Positions 8,434-16,713 of a stretch of DNA of 64,000 nucleotides are shown here, piece after piece (the first letter of the stretch is position 1; each line of letters starts with the position of its first letter). A program made the position numbers and the translations under genes. The stretch spans positions 1 to 64,000 of the forward strand of contig NZ_NOIT01000015.1 in the NCBI RefSeq assembly GCF_004136555.1. The letters are read 5' to 3'. Source of the DNA: Kocuria carniphila. Lineage in GTDB: Bacteria; Actinomycetota; Actinomycetes; Actinomycetales; Micrococcaceae. Under the pieces are notes generated by a model that made no database searches, was not told the origin of the DNA, and worked only from the letters and a program-made list of their open reading frames with translations.

Positions 8434-8742
8434 TTACCGTTGACCTGCAGTTTTATTCACGGTGGTGGCCGTGTGTCTGCCCCGAACATGACGACCCGCG
8501 TGCAATGCATGTGACCCGCCGGCAATCGCCGTCGCAACGCCGCCCCTGGAGTACTGCCGCAGCGTCTGCCAGGTGGTGAACGCGCTGGAGATTGTCACGG
8601 CGCACAGCATGAAAAGCATGTAGGCGAGGAAGAGCACCATGGCGATCATCAGTAGTAGTCGGCCGCCACTTTGTAGGATCGATTGCGCGGATTCCGAGAT
8701 GCTGGCCACGCTAATTAAGGGCGTGCTTAAAGCTATGAACAT
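8434..8742 (-). CDS. Small two-helix membrane protein, possible synthase partner
   Basis: This 102-residue protein has a hydrophobic stretch at about 28-52 and a weaker one at its start, then a basic, His/Arg-rich cytoplasmic-type tail. It is the first gene of the exopolysaccharide cluster, starting at an ATG after GAGGGG and ending 10 bp before the synthase. Its size, topology and place recall PgaD/IcaD, small membrane partners that activate PgaC-type synthases. Sequence similarity to those families cannot be claimed by eye. The alternative is an unrelated hypothetical membrane protein. Confidence 0.6.
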   Translation of the reverse strand: MFIALSTPLISVASISESAQSILQSGGRLLLMIAMVLFLAYMLFMLCAVTISSAFTTWQTLRQYSRGGVATAIAGGSHALHAGRHVRGRHTATTVNKTAGQR

Positions 8743-9108
8743 GTGTTTCCCCTCAATGGATCAGTCCCGTTCCCCAACAGGACTCACGGCGCCATTCATC
8801 ATTGATGTGCCGATTGACCTCAGTGTGGCACCAGAGTCTAGTTACCGCAAGGTTTTTCAACGAGTTCGAATTCGTTGCCCGCACAATAGGGGACTAATCC
8901 GGAAGTCCCGGTCACCGGTGATTCCAGGATGAAATCCCTTTTTCACTTCGGGAAACGCGGCTCCCGCGATGGGCGCCCGCTCTGCGGCCGCGGCTCGCCC
9001 GGCGGGTCGGAAAGTGGGATGCCGCCGAGGCCCTGTCCTCACCGCCCAGCAGGCGGGCGGTAGTTCTGCCGGCAAGAACAGCCACGCTTCGTTAACCCCC
9101 GCGAAACC
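8743..9108. other. Intergenic region between exopolysaccharide cluster and fur-katA operon 1
   Basis: This divergent spacer carries the presumed long leader and promoter of the exopolysaccharide cluster (minus strand), including the palindrome at 8858-8877. The stretch 8890-9100 shows no convincing gene, terminator or repeat. Short open frames here have no ribosome sites or protein-like composition. Confidence 0.5.
8858..8877. promoter_or_regulatory. 20-bp near-perfect palindrome, candidate operator of the exopolysaccharide cluster
   Basis: CAACGA (8858-8863) and TCGTTG (8872-8877) flank a central TTCGAA. The whole 20-bp element is palindromic except for one base pair (positions 7 and 14). 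It lies about 115 bp upstream of the first gene of the minus-strand cluster, next to a TTGAAA-like -35. The shape fits a LacI- or TetR-type dimer site. The regulator is unknown. Confidence 0.5.
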
Positions 9109-9139
9109 TTTTGATGAGTAACTCAAAATATGACATATT
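9109..9139 (+). promoter_or_regulatory. Fur-family operator and leaderless promoter of fur-katA operon 1
   Basis: TGAG-TAA-CTCA (9115-9125) with A/T flanks is followed by a -10-like CATATT (9134-9139) that ends six bases before the ATG at 9146. The same arrangement, including the string CTCAAAATA, precedes the second fur gene. This indicates autoregulation by a PerR/CatR-like protein and a leaderless transcript. Confidence 0.65.
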
Positions 9140-9145
9140 GAACCT

Positions 9146-9652
9146 ATGACCTCGACCACACTTTCCTCGCAGCCGCAGGACCAGGAGAACGGCGGCCACG
9201 GCGCCGTCGAACCCCTGTCGTGGGCTGCGCGGATCCGTGAGGCCGGACTGCGGGTCACCAAGCCTCGGTTGGCGGTGTTGGACGCATTGGAGCGATCCCC
9301 ACACGCGACCGCGGACGAGGTGCTTGCAGCCGTCCGCACGGTGATGCCCAGCATTACCGTGCAGTCCATCTACGTGGTGTTGCACTCGCTCACCAAGGCC
9401 GGATTGCTACGTCAGCTTGACCTGGCAAACTCTCCTGCCCGGTACGAGACTCGGGTGGCCGACAATCATCACCACGCGGTGTGCACGGTGTGTGGGCGCA
9501 TCGAGGACGTCGCCTGCGCTGTCGGGCACGCTCCTTGTCTGGTCCCCACCGAAACCCATGGGATGAACATCCACGTGGCTGACGTGGTCTACCAAGGTGT
9601 GTGTTCAGATTGCTCGGCTCACCGGGTCGACAAGACGATGACCCTGACGTAG
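9146..9652 (+). CDS. Fur-family peroxide/metal regulator 1 (PerR/CatR/FurA-like)
   Basis: This 168-residue repressor has an N-terminal winged helix (about 28-105; GLRVTKPRLAVLDAL, then SITVQSIYVVLHSLTKAGLL) and a C-terminal dimer domain with the metal segments NHHHAVCTVC and CSDC, that is, both CxxC pairs of a structural zinc site and the His-rich regulatory site. It precedes a catalase by 76 bp in the same orientation. Regulators placed like this (FurA-KatG, CatR-CatA) repress the catalase until peroxide oxidises the metal site. No ribosome site precedes the ATG; the -10-like CATATT six bases upstream suggests leaderless translation. Fur2 at 45263-45736 is its paralogue. Confidence 0.88.
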   Translation: MTSTTLSSQPQDQENGGHGAVEPLSWAARIREAGLRVTKPRLAVLDALERSPHATADEVLAAVRTVMPSITVQSIYVVLHSLTKAGLLRQLDLANSPARYETRVADNHHHAVCTVCGRIEDVACAVGHAPCLVPTETHGMNIHVADVVYQGVCSDCSAHRVDKTMTLT

Positions 9653-9728
9653 ACCCTCCCAACTCCGGAAAGCCCACCTGGGTCGACCGGTTCTCTCACC
9701 CGTCCCCAACCCAACCTAGGAGTAAGTG

Positions 9729-11231
9729 ATGACGGATTCCATGCCGCACGGCACTGGTTCAACCACTCAGGCGGGCATCCCCGCCGTCAGCGACCGCAAC
9801 TCGCTGACCACCGGTCCCGATGGAGCGATCGTTCTGCACGACCACCACCTGGTGGAGACCCTGCAGCACTTCAACCGCATGAACGTTCCCGAGCGTCGTC
9901 CGCACGCCAAGGGCTCCGGCGCATTCGGTACCTTCGAGGTCACCGAGGACGTCTCGAAGTGGACCAAGGCCGACTTCTTGCAGAAGGGCAAGAAGACCGA
10001 CATGTTGGCTCGTTTCTCCACCGTGGCCGGCGAGCTGGGCTCCCCGGACACCTGGCGCGATGTCCGCGGTTTTGCGCTGAAGTTCTACACCGAAGAGGGC
10101 AACTTCGACCTGGTCGGTAACAACACCCCCATCTTCTTCGTGCGCGACCCAATGAAGTTCCCGCACTTCATCCGCTCGCAGAAGCGTCTGCCGGACTCCG
10201 GCCTGCGTGACGGCACCATGCAGTGGGACTTCTGGACCCAGAACCCCGAGTCCGCTCACCAGGTGACCTACCTGATGGGCCCGCGTGGCCTGCCCAAGAC
10301 TTGGCGCAACATGAACGGCTACGGCTCCCACACTTTCATGTGGGTCAACGAAGCCGGCGAGAAGTTCTGGGTCAAGTGGCACTTCATCAGCAACCAGGGC
10401 GTGGAGTTCCTCTCCAACGAAGAGGCCGAAGCACTGGCCGGCTCTGACGCTGAGGCTCACCGCCGCGACCTGTTCGACGCCATCGAGCGCGGCGAGCACC
10501 CCTCGTGGGATCTGTACGTGCAGGTCATCCCCTACGAAGAGGGCAAGACCTACCGCTTCAACCCCTTCGACGTCACCAAGACGATCTCCAAGAAGGACTA
10601 CCCGCGTCACAAGGTCGGCACCATGACCTTGAACCGCAACCCGAAGAACTTCTTCGCGGAGATCGAGCAGGCCGGCTTCTCCCCGGCCAACGTGGTTCCC
10701 GGTATCGGCATGAGCCCGGACCGCATGCTGCTGGGCCGTAACTTCGCCTACGCGGATGCTCAGCGCTACCGCATCGGCACCAACTTCCAGCAGCTGCCGG
10801 TCAACCGCCCGAAGAACGAGGTGCACACCTACAACTTCGAGGGCAACATGTGGTACCACGACAGCGGTGACCGCCGCACGTACGTACCCAACTCCTTCGG
10901 TGACTCCTGGTCGGACGAGACCGGCCCCGTGGACAACGGTTGGGAGGACGACGGCGCCCTGGTGCGCGAGTCGCAAGCCCTCCGCGCGGACGACGGTGAC
11001 TTTGTGCAGGCAGGCATTCTGGTCCGCGAGGTCTTCTCGGATGCCGAGCGCGACGGGTTCGTCGAGACCGTTGCCGGCGCCCTGGACGGCGTGCAGGAGC
11101 CGGTGCTGTCCAACGCCTTCCAATACTGGAAGAACGTGGACGCCACCATTGGTGAGCGCATCGAAAAGGCCGTCAAGGACGCAGCCCAGGACAACTCCGT
11201 CCCGGGCATGGGCGTTGACGAGGACAAGTAG
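9729..11231 (+). CDS. katA: Monofunctional haem catalase 1
   Basis: This 500-residue small-subunit clade catalase breaks hydrogen peroxide into water and oxygen. Seen are the distal His59 in [15 protein letters not shown], the conserved Asn in [11 protein letters not shown], the [13 protein letters not shown] block and the proximal haem ligand Tyr341 in [13 protein letters not shown]. The ATG at 9729 follows AGGAG by six bases; a GTG three bases earlier is less likely. Codon choice is strongly biased to C-ending codons, which suggests high expression. It is co-oriented with and just downstream of fur1, with no terminator between them. A second catalase of the same clade lies at 43703-45217. 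Confidence 0.95.
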   Translation: MTDSMPHGTGSTTQAGIPAVSDRNSLTTGPDGAIVLHDHHLVETLQHFNRMNVPERRPHAKGSGAFGTFEVTEDVSKWTKADFLQKGKKTDMLARFSTVAGELGSPDTWRDVRGFALKFYTEEGNFDLVGNNTPIFFVRDPMKFPHFIRSQKRLPDSGLRDGTMQWDFWTQNPESAHQVTYLMGPRGLPKTWRNMNGYGSHTFMWVNEAGEKFWVKWHFISNQGVEFLSNEEAEALAGSDAEAHRRDLFDAIERGEHPSWDLYVQVIPYEEGKTYRFNPFDVTKTISKKDYPRHKVGTMTLNRNPKNFFAEIEQAGFSPANVVPGIGMSPDRMLLGRNFAYADAQRYRIGTNFQQLPVNRPKNEVHTYNFEGNMWYHDSGDRRTYVPNSFGDSWSDETGPVDNGWEDDGALVRESQALRADDGDFVQAGILVREVFSDAERDGFVETVAGALDGVQEPVLSNAFQYWKNVDATIGERIEKAVKDAAQDNSVPGMGVDEDK

Positions 11232-11284
11232 GGTCTAAATTCCTCATCCCCCGCCGCCGCGCGGTGGGATTGACGGACCCGCGT

Positions 11285-11319
11285 GAACGGCCCGGCTGGA
11301 TGTTCCAGTCGGGCCGTTC
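11285..11319 (+). terminator. Terminator of fur-katA operon 1
   Basis: GAACGGCCCGGCTGGA (11285-11300) pairs with TCCAGTCGGGCCGTTC (11304-11319) around a three-base loop, with one internal non-canonical pair. No long T tract follows, as is common in actinobacteria. It separates katA from menC. Confidence 0.75.
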
Positions 11320-11384
11320 GCATGTCCCGGGTGCTTCGCGACCCGTTCACGAGCGTTCCCATTGGGCGGACCTACCCTTGAAGC

Positions 11385-12392
11385 ATGACCTCCCCACACA
11401 CCCTGGATCTCCCGCCCGTTGATGCTCTCCTCGATACCGTTCGCGTGGTCGCACTCCCGATGCGCGTGAAGTTCCGTGGGGTCACGGTCCGCGAGACCGC
11501 GATCTTCCGGGGTCCCGCAGGGTGGGGCGAGTTCGGTCCGTTCCCCGAATACCAGGACGCCGAAGCATCGCAGTGGCTCCGCGCTGGCATCGAAGCCGCC
11601 TGGCAGGGGTTCCCCGCTCCCGTTCGCGAGAGCATCCCGGTCAACGCAACCGTCCCCGCCGTCCCCGCGGATCGGGTGGGTGACGTACTCGCCGGGTACG
11701 GCGGCGCGGTCCCCGCCGTGAAGATCAAGGTCGCCGAGCGCGGCCAGTCCTTGGCTGACGACGTCGCTCGTGTGGCCGCCGTCCGCGACCTCCTTCCTGA
11801 CGCGGAGCTTCGCGTGGACGCGAACATGGGCTGGGACCAGGATCAGGCCGTCGTGGCGCTGACCGAGTTGGCGGTGTACGACCTTGAATACGCCGAACAG
11901 CCCGTGGCCACCATCGAAGGCCTGGCTGCCGTGCGGCAACGGCTGCGGGACAAGAGCATCGATCTGAAGATTGCCGCGGACGAGTCCGTGCGCAAAGTCG
12001 AAGATCCCCTCGCCGTGGCCCGAGCGTGGGCCGCGGATCTCATCATCGTGAAGGTGGCCCCGCTCGGGGGAGTGCGTCGAGCACTTGAGATCGTGCAGGA
12101 CGCGGGGCTGCCCGCCGTCGTCAGCTCTGCGATCGACAGCTCGGTGGGAATCCGCGCGGGCGTTGCCTTGGCCGCAGCGTTACCTGAGCTGCCGTACGCG
12201 TGCGGGCTGGGAACTTTGTCGCTCATGGAAGGGGACGTCACCCGCGAACCGCTCAAACCGCAGGACGGCTTCATCGCCGTGCGAGACGTTGCCGTGGACG
12301 AAGGCCTGCTGGATGAATTCGCGGTCACGGGGGAGCGACGGGACTGGTGGCTCGACCGGATCCGCCGGGCCCACGCACACCTGGTGAGTTAG
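11385..12392 (+). CDS. menC: o-Succinylbenzoate synthase
   Basis: This 335-residue enolase-superfamily enzyme dehydrates SHCHC to o-succinylbenzoate in menaquinone synthesis. The barrel shows the acid/base pair and metal ligands in order: KIKV with Lys113/Lys115, Asp145 in RVDANMGW, the Glu of YAEQP, the Asp of AADES and the Lys of IIVKVAPLGG. Length fits the actinobacterial MenC group. There is no ribosome site, but TACCCT (11373-11378) ends six bases before the ATG, the spacing of a leaderless promoter. The stop overlaps that of the convergent MFS gene by 4 bp. menD lies 9 kb downstream on the same strand. Confidence 0.9.
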   Translation: MTSPHTLDLPPVDALLDTVRVVALPMRVKFRGVTVRETAIFRGPAGWGEFGPFPEYQDAEASQWLRAGIEAAWQGFPAPVRESIPVNATVPAVPADRVGDVLAGYGGAVPAVKIKVAERGQSLADDVARVAAVRDLLPDAELRVDANMGWDQDQAVVALTELAVYDLEYAEQPVATIEGLAAVRQRLRDKSIDLKIAADESVRKVEDPLAVARAWAADLIIVKVAPLGGVRRALEIVQDAGLPAVVSSAIDSSVGIRAGVALAAALPELPYACGLGTLSLMEGDVTREPLKPQDGFIAVRDVAVDEGLLDEFAVTGERRDWWLDRIRRAHAHLVS

Positions 12393-13735
12393 CGCACCGC
12401 GCTCGCCTCGGCGGCGTGCGACTCAGCCCCGGGCTCGATAGGCACCTCGTACAGCCGCAGCTTGAGCAGCGCGAGCGCGGCGAGCACCACGATCACGGAC
12501 ACACCGATGTAGAGCTGCGTGGGGGTCCACCCGGCGTCCAGCAGCACGCCCACCAGAACGGGCGCCAGGATCGCGCCGATGCGTCCCACGCCAATGCCCC
12601 AGCCAACGCCGGTGGTTCGCACGGCGGGAGCATAGGTCTGCGGTGCCACGGTGTAGAGGCCGGCCACGCAACCGTTGATGAGCATGCCCACGATCACGCC
12701 GCTGAAGAACGCGAGGGTCGGCATGGACGTGGTCGAAATGAATACCACCAGCGTCACGGCGGAGAGTAGCGAGAACACGAGCAGGGTGAGGCGGGCATCG
12801 CGGCGGGTGGTGATCGCGCCGTAGAGCAGCGCACCGAACGTTCCGCCCATCGTCAGCATGATGCCGCCCACGATGCCCTGTTGCTCTGTCATGCCGGACT
12901 CGACCAGCAGCTTGGGGGTCCACGAATTGGCGAAGTAGAAGCCGAACATGATCACGATGAACGCGATCCACAGCATCAGGGTGGGCACGCGGTAACGGCC
13001 GCTCAAGAGTTGAGTCACGCTGCCCTGGTTGCTTGCGGCGGCGTCGGGCGGGCCCAGAACCACGTCACTCGGCAGGCCAATGCGGCGAGCAATGCGAGCG
13101 ATCTTTTCGGCGGCGTCCCGGGGACGGCGGGCGCGGTAGTAGTCCACGGATTCCGGCAGGATCAGGGCGGTGAGCACGATTCCGATCACGGTCAGGATCG
13201 CGCCGGTGAGGAACACCGAACGCCAGCCGAAGCCGGGGATCAACTGGGTTGCGCCCATGCCGCCGAGCGTGGCACCCACTCCGTAACCGGCCGCGTAAAT
13301 GCTCACGGCCATGCCACGGTTGCGATTGTTGGAGTACTCGCTGGTGAGAACCGTGATGGTTGCCAGGATGCCGCCCACGCCAACCCCGGTGAGCACGCGC
13401 CACAGCCCCAGCTCGACGGCGCTCCCGGCCGTTGCGGACAAGAACAAGCCCAGGCCGTTCAGCACCAAGGCGACCAGCAGAATGTTGCGCCTTCCATATC
13501 GGTCCGCGAAGGGACCCAGGAGCAGCGCGCCCGCGCCCATGCCGATCAGGCCAGCGCTCAAGAGCCAGCCCAGCTGGGAACCGGACAGCCCGAACTCCGC
13601 AGTCACGGAGGTTGCGGTGAACGCCATCGCCAGGACGTCGTAGCCGTCCAGGGCATTCAAGAAGGTGGCCATGGCCACGATGACCCACTGGTAAACGGAC
13701 ATTCTGGACTGATCAATGGCGCGACGAATGTCCAA
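12389..13735 (-). CDS. MFS transporter, aromatic acid:H+ symporter (AAHS) type
   Basis: This 448-residue protein has twelve predicted helices. The first helix has the LDGYDVLAMAFTA pattern of the AAHS group (PcaK, BenK), where an Asp in helix 1 is needed for aromatic-acid binding, and the loop 2-3 motif GPFADRYGRRNILL is the MFS A-motif. It likely imports benzoate-, hydroxybenzoate- or protocatechuate-like acids with protons; the exact substrate is not readable. The frame opens with a TTG at 13735 after AAAGG; an ATG at 13702 is the alternative. No catabolic genes lie next to it. A second AAHS-type carrier is at 24650-26035. Confidence 0.8.
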   Translation of the reverse strand: MDIRRAIDQSRMSVYQWVIVAMATFLNALDGYDVLAMAFTATSVTAEFGLSGSQLGWLLSAGLIGMGAGALLLGPFADRYGRRNILLVALVLNGLGLFLSATAGSAVELGLWRVLTGVGVGGILATITVLTSEYSNNRNRGMAVSIYAAGYGVGATLGGMGATQLIPGFGWRSVFLTGAILTVIGIVLTALILPESVDYYRARRPRDAAEKIARIARRIGLPSDVVLGPPDAAASNQGSVTQLLSGRYRVPTLMLWIAFIVIMFGFYFANSWTPKLLVESGMTEQQGIVGGIMLTMGGTFGALLYGAITTRRDARLTLLVFSLLSAVTLVVFISTTSMPTLAFFSGVIVGMLINGCVAGLYTVAPQTYAPAVRTTGVGWGIGVGRIGAILAPVLVGVLLDAGWTPTQLYIGVSVIVVLAALALLKLRLYEVPIEPGAESHAAEASAVR

Positions 13736-13755
13736 AGAGATGCCTTTCGAGGATT

Positions 13756-13774
13756 GTCACCGGTGTTGGGTGAC
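13756..13774. promoter_or_regulatory. Inverted repeat upstream of the aromatic-acid transporter
   Basis: GTCACC (13756-13761) and GGTGAC (13769-13774) are perfect reverse complements with a 7-bp spacer, with CACCGGTG nested inside. The element lies 21-39 bp upstream of the MFS start and could be an operator in its leader or promoter. Confidence 0.35.
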
Positions 13775-13909
13775 GGCTGGCGCGAATCGGGAAGTCTCCG
13801 CATGAGCAGCCTAGTCAGGACCGAAGGATTCGATGAGACTGATGACACAAGAGGTCACGTGGACCGGGTCGAGACGGCATCGGCACATCCGCCGATGGGT
13901 AGCCAAGCA

Positions 13910-13953
13910 ATTAACCTCCCGTTTCATCTGCGGTCGCACCCGGATCACCCACG
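13910..13953 (+). promoter_or_regulatory. Degenerate PHO-box-like direct repeats upstream of phoX
   Basis: Units ATTAACCTCCC, GTTTCATCTGC, GGTCGCACCCG and GATCACCCACG follow at exact 11-bp steps, ending 70 bp before phoX. The last two match the actinobacterial PhoP consensus G(G/T)TCACC best (five and six of seven); the first is partial and the second only fits with a one-base shift. Phosphate control of phoX would be expected from its function. Confidence 0.4.
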
Positions 13954-14022
13954 GGTGATGAGCTATGCATCGAAAGAACTCGCTGACATGCCTATCCGAA
14001 TGTCGTCACCCAGGGGGACTCC

Positions 14023-16305
14023 ATGACCCAAACGCCCGAACGCCGCAAGCTCCTGCCCATGCTGGGCCACGTCAACGGCAAGCGCAGCCCGCTGACGTGT
14101 GAGCTCAAGTGCGGCAGCCAGTGCACCAACCCGGACTGCAACCAGTCCAACAACGAGTACGCGCACGACATCATTTCTGCGGCGGTCAGCCGCCGTTCCG
14201 CTCTGGGCCTCGGCCTGGCAGGTGCCGTCACGGTGGGGGTCGTGGCCGGTACCTCTGAGCCCGCCAATGCAACTTACGCGTACTGGGGCAAGGGCCGCGG
14301 ACGCTTGGACTTCAACCCGATCAAGCCCGTGGACATGACCGTGGACGACTTCAACGTCCCTGAGGGCTATGACTGGTCCCCGATCATCCGATGGGGTGAC
14401 CCCTTGTTCTACGATGCTCCGGACTTCGATCCGGAGAACCAGACCCCGGAGGCCCAGTCCAAGCAGTTCGGCTTCAACGCCGATTACCTGGACATCCTGC
14501 CGGATCCGAACGGCCTGACCGGCGTGCTCGTGAACAACCACGAGTACACCAACGAGAACACGATGTTCCCCACCGGGGAGCAGGAGAAGAACCTGGCCAA
14601 CGTGGTGCGCACCGCCATGGCTGCGCACGGCATGTCGGTCGTGGAGATCACCCGCACCAAGGTCGGCGAGCCGTGGTCCTACGTGCGCGGTGGCGCTCGT
14701 AACCGCCGCATCACCCTGAGCACCCCGTTCGTGGTGGACGGTCCCGCCGCAGGTTCGGACCTGCTCAAGACGCAGGACGATCCCACGGGTAAGCGCGTGG
14801 CTGGCACTCAGAACAACTGCGCCGGTGGCGTGACCCCGTGGGGCACCATCCTCTCCGGTGAGGAGAACGTGCACCAGTACTTCATCACCTCCGGCACCGC
14901 TGAGGAGAAGCGCTACGGCTTCCCCACGGCCATGCCGTCCCGCCGCTGGCCCGAGGTCGAGAAGCGTTTCGACGCTCGCATCGAGGGCTACAAGAACGAG
15001 CCCAACCGCTTCGGCTGGATCGTGGAGATCGACCCGCAGAACCCGAACTCCGCGCCGGTCAAGCACACCGCGCTGGGCCGGTTCAAGCACGAGGGTGCCA
15101 ACGTCCACGTGGGCGACGACGGCACGGTGGTTGCCTACTCCGGTGACGACGAGAAGTTCGAGTACATCTACAAGTTCGTCTCCTCCCGTAAGTACAAGGA
15201 GGGCGACAAGCGCCACAACATGAAGCTGCTCTCCGAGGGCGACCTCTACGTGGCCAAGCTCAAGGGCAACTCCAACCCGGCAGAGATCACCGGCAACGGC
15301 ACCCTGCCCGCAGACGGCGAGTTCGACGGTTCCGGCGAATGGCTGCCCCTGATCAAGGGCGGCAAGTCCATGATCAAGGACATGGCCGTGGACGAGGTTC
15401 TCGTCTACACCCGCCTGGCCGCGGACAAGGTGGGTGCCACCAAGATGGACCGCCCGGAGGACGTGGAGCCCAACCCGCACACCGGCAAGGTGTACGTGGC
15501 TCTGACCAACAACTCCGACCGCGGCAAGCCCGGCTTCGCACCGGTGGACGAGGCCAACCCGCGTACCGGCAACCGCGACGGCTACGTTCTGGAATTCACC
15601 GAGCGCCACGGCCGCGTGAACTCCACCCGCTTCAACTGGAACCTGTTGCTGGTCTGCGGTGATCCCACCAAGGACTCCGGCACGTACTTCGGCGGTTACC
15701 CCAAGGACAAGGTCTCGCCGATCTCCTGCCCGGACAACGTGGCCTTCGATCGCGCCGGCAACCTGTGGGTCTCCACGGACGGCGCGCCGTCCAAGATCGG
15801 TTACAACGACGCCCTGTTCAAGGTCGGCCTGACCGGCTCCGAGCGCGGCCGCGTGCAGCAGTTCCTCTCGGTCCCGCAGGACGCCGAAACCTGCGGTCCG
15901 GTCATCCACGACAACGAGGACATGGTCTACGTGGCCGTGCAGCACCCGGGTGAGGACGGCTCGTACGAGGAGCCCCGCTCCTACTTCCCGGACTATGGAC
16001 TGCCCACCCGCCTCGAGGAGGGCGAGTTCTCCATGCCTCGCCCCGCCGTGGTGCAGGTCTTCAAGCTGGAGCGCGACAAGGATCCGGAGTTCCCCGGTGG
16101 CGTGAGCGACAAGCCGGGCAAGGGACACGGCCGCGGCAAGCGCCGCAAGAACGGCCCCAAGGGTCCCAAGTACCGCGGCTACCGGGGCAAGTCCAACCCG
16201 GACACCCGCAACCGTGCTCGCCGGGCCCGCCGTTCCTACGAGGACTGGAGCTTCCAGGACAGCGGCGGCGAGGGCAACATCACCCGCCCGCTGCCCAAGC
16301 GCTGA
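14023..16305 (+). CDS. phoX: PhoX-family alkaline phosphatase (DUF839), Tat-exported
   Basis: This 760-residue protein fits the actinobacterial PhoX group: a Cys-rich N-terminal stretch (CELKCGSQCTNPDC), then a twin-arginine export signal with Arg57-Arg58 in SRRSALGLGLAG followed by a hydrophobic run and an Ala-containing cleavage region, then the large beta-propeller domain (about 95-690) and a basic Lys/Arg/Gly tail. PhoX enzymes are calcium/iron monoesterases that release phosphate from organic esters outside the cell. AGGGGG precedes the ATG at 14023. The mature part is highly codon-biased, suggesting strong expression. PHO-box-like repeats lie upstream and a strong terminator downstream. 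It is transcribed alone. Confidence 0.9.
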   Translation: MTQTPERRKLLPMLGHVNGKRSPLTCELKCGSQCTNPDCNQSNNEYAHDIISAAVSRRSALGLGLAGAVTVGVVAGTSEPANATYAYWGKGRGRLDFNPIKPVDMTVDDFNVPEGYDWSPIIRWGDPLFYDAPDFDPENQTPEAQSKQFGFNADYLDILPDPNGLTGVLVNNHEYTNENTMFPTGEQEKNLANVVRTAMAAHGMSVVEITRTKVGEPWSYVRGGARNRRITLSTPFVVDGPAAGSDLLKTQDDPTGKRVAGTQNNCAGGVTPWGTILSGEENVHQYFITSGTAEEKRYGFPTAMPSRRWPEVEKRFDARIEGYKNEPNRFGWIVEIDPQNPNSAPVKHTALGRFKHEGANVHVGDDGTVVAYSGDDEKFEYIYKFVSSRKYKEGDKRHNMKLLSEGDLYVAKLKGNSNPAEITGNGTLPADGEFDGSGEWLPLIKGGKSMIKDMAVDEVLVYTRLAADKVGATKMDRPEDVEPNPHTGKVYVALTNNSDRGKPGFAPVDEANPRTGNRDGYVLEFTERHGRVNSTRFNWNLLLVCGDPTKDSGTYFGGYPKDKVSPISCPDNVAFDRAGNLWVSTDGAPSKIGYNDALFKVGLTGSERGRVQQFLSVPQDAETCGPVIHDNEDMVYVAVQHPGEDGSYEEPRSYFPDYGLPTRLEEGEFSMPRPAVVQVFKLERDKDPEFPGGVSDKPGKGHGRGKRRKNGPKGPKYRGYRGKSNPDTRNRARRARRSYEDWSFQDSGGEGNITRPLPKR

Positions 16306-16336
16306 GCCAGCGCCAGCCACGCTTGAGTGCGTGATC

Positions 16337-16382
16337 AGACCCGTGCGGGGTCGCGGTTGTCCGCGGCCCCGCACGGGTCTTT
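16337..16382 (+). terminator. Terminator after phoX
   Basis: AGACCCGTGCGGGG pairs with CCCCGCACGGGTCT, the stem continuing inward through TCGCGG/CCGCGG with slight mismatch, and TT follows. It separates phoX from the sulfate operon. Confidence 0.85.
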
Positions 16383-16537
16383 AACGCGTTCATGTCGACG
16401 ACGTCGCTCGCGCACCCGGGTGCCCCGCCGCGCCCGACATTCCGGCACGGTATTGCTCGGGACACACGGTGCCCGCTGCGAAGCCGAGCCGGACATGTCA
16501 CCGGGCCGAGCGGCGTCGTCCTGGGTGCCCGCGACCT

Positions 16538-16574
16538 ATGTGACGCGGTGTGACGTGATGTGACTCCCCGTGAC
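16538..16574 (+). promoter_or_regulatory. Four-unit TGAC array with exact 10-bp period upstream of the sulfate operon
   Basis: ATGTGAC, GTGTGAC, ATGTGAC and CCGTGAC place TGAC at 16541, 16551, 16561 and 16571, each separated by three unrelated bases. The copies therefore sit on one face of the helix. The array lies 140 bp before sir in an otherwise featureless 330-bp spacer (16383-16713). It looks like a cooperative operator for a sulfur regulator. The regulator is unknown. Confidence 0.55.
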
Positions 16575-16713
16575 AACGGGCTGTGAGGCCCGCCCTGACG
16601 TCGGTAGCTTTTATGCAACGGGTCACGCAGAACTGTGCCGCTCGGGGACTTCACCCGTTCCCCGAAGACTCGTGGCGCACCTCCGATCACTAGTTTCCGT
16701 TCAAGGAGCTGCC

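Noticed and set aside
8639-8932. 97-codon plus-strand frame in the polysaccharide leader
   Set aside because: It runs antisense to the small membrane protein gene and through the palindrome, with no start signal.
12389-12392. 4-bp overlap of menC and MFS stops as a functional element
   Set aside because: Short convergent stop overlaps are common and no hairpin is formed there.
13963-16374. An 803-codon minus-strand frame opposite phoX
   Set aside because: It lacks any domain and mirrors the highly biased codons of phoX, which keep the reverse frame free of stops by chance.
16538-16574. TGAC repeats as CRP sites
   Set aside because: The copies are direct, not inverted, and lack the TGTGA-N6-TCACA symmetry.
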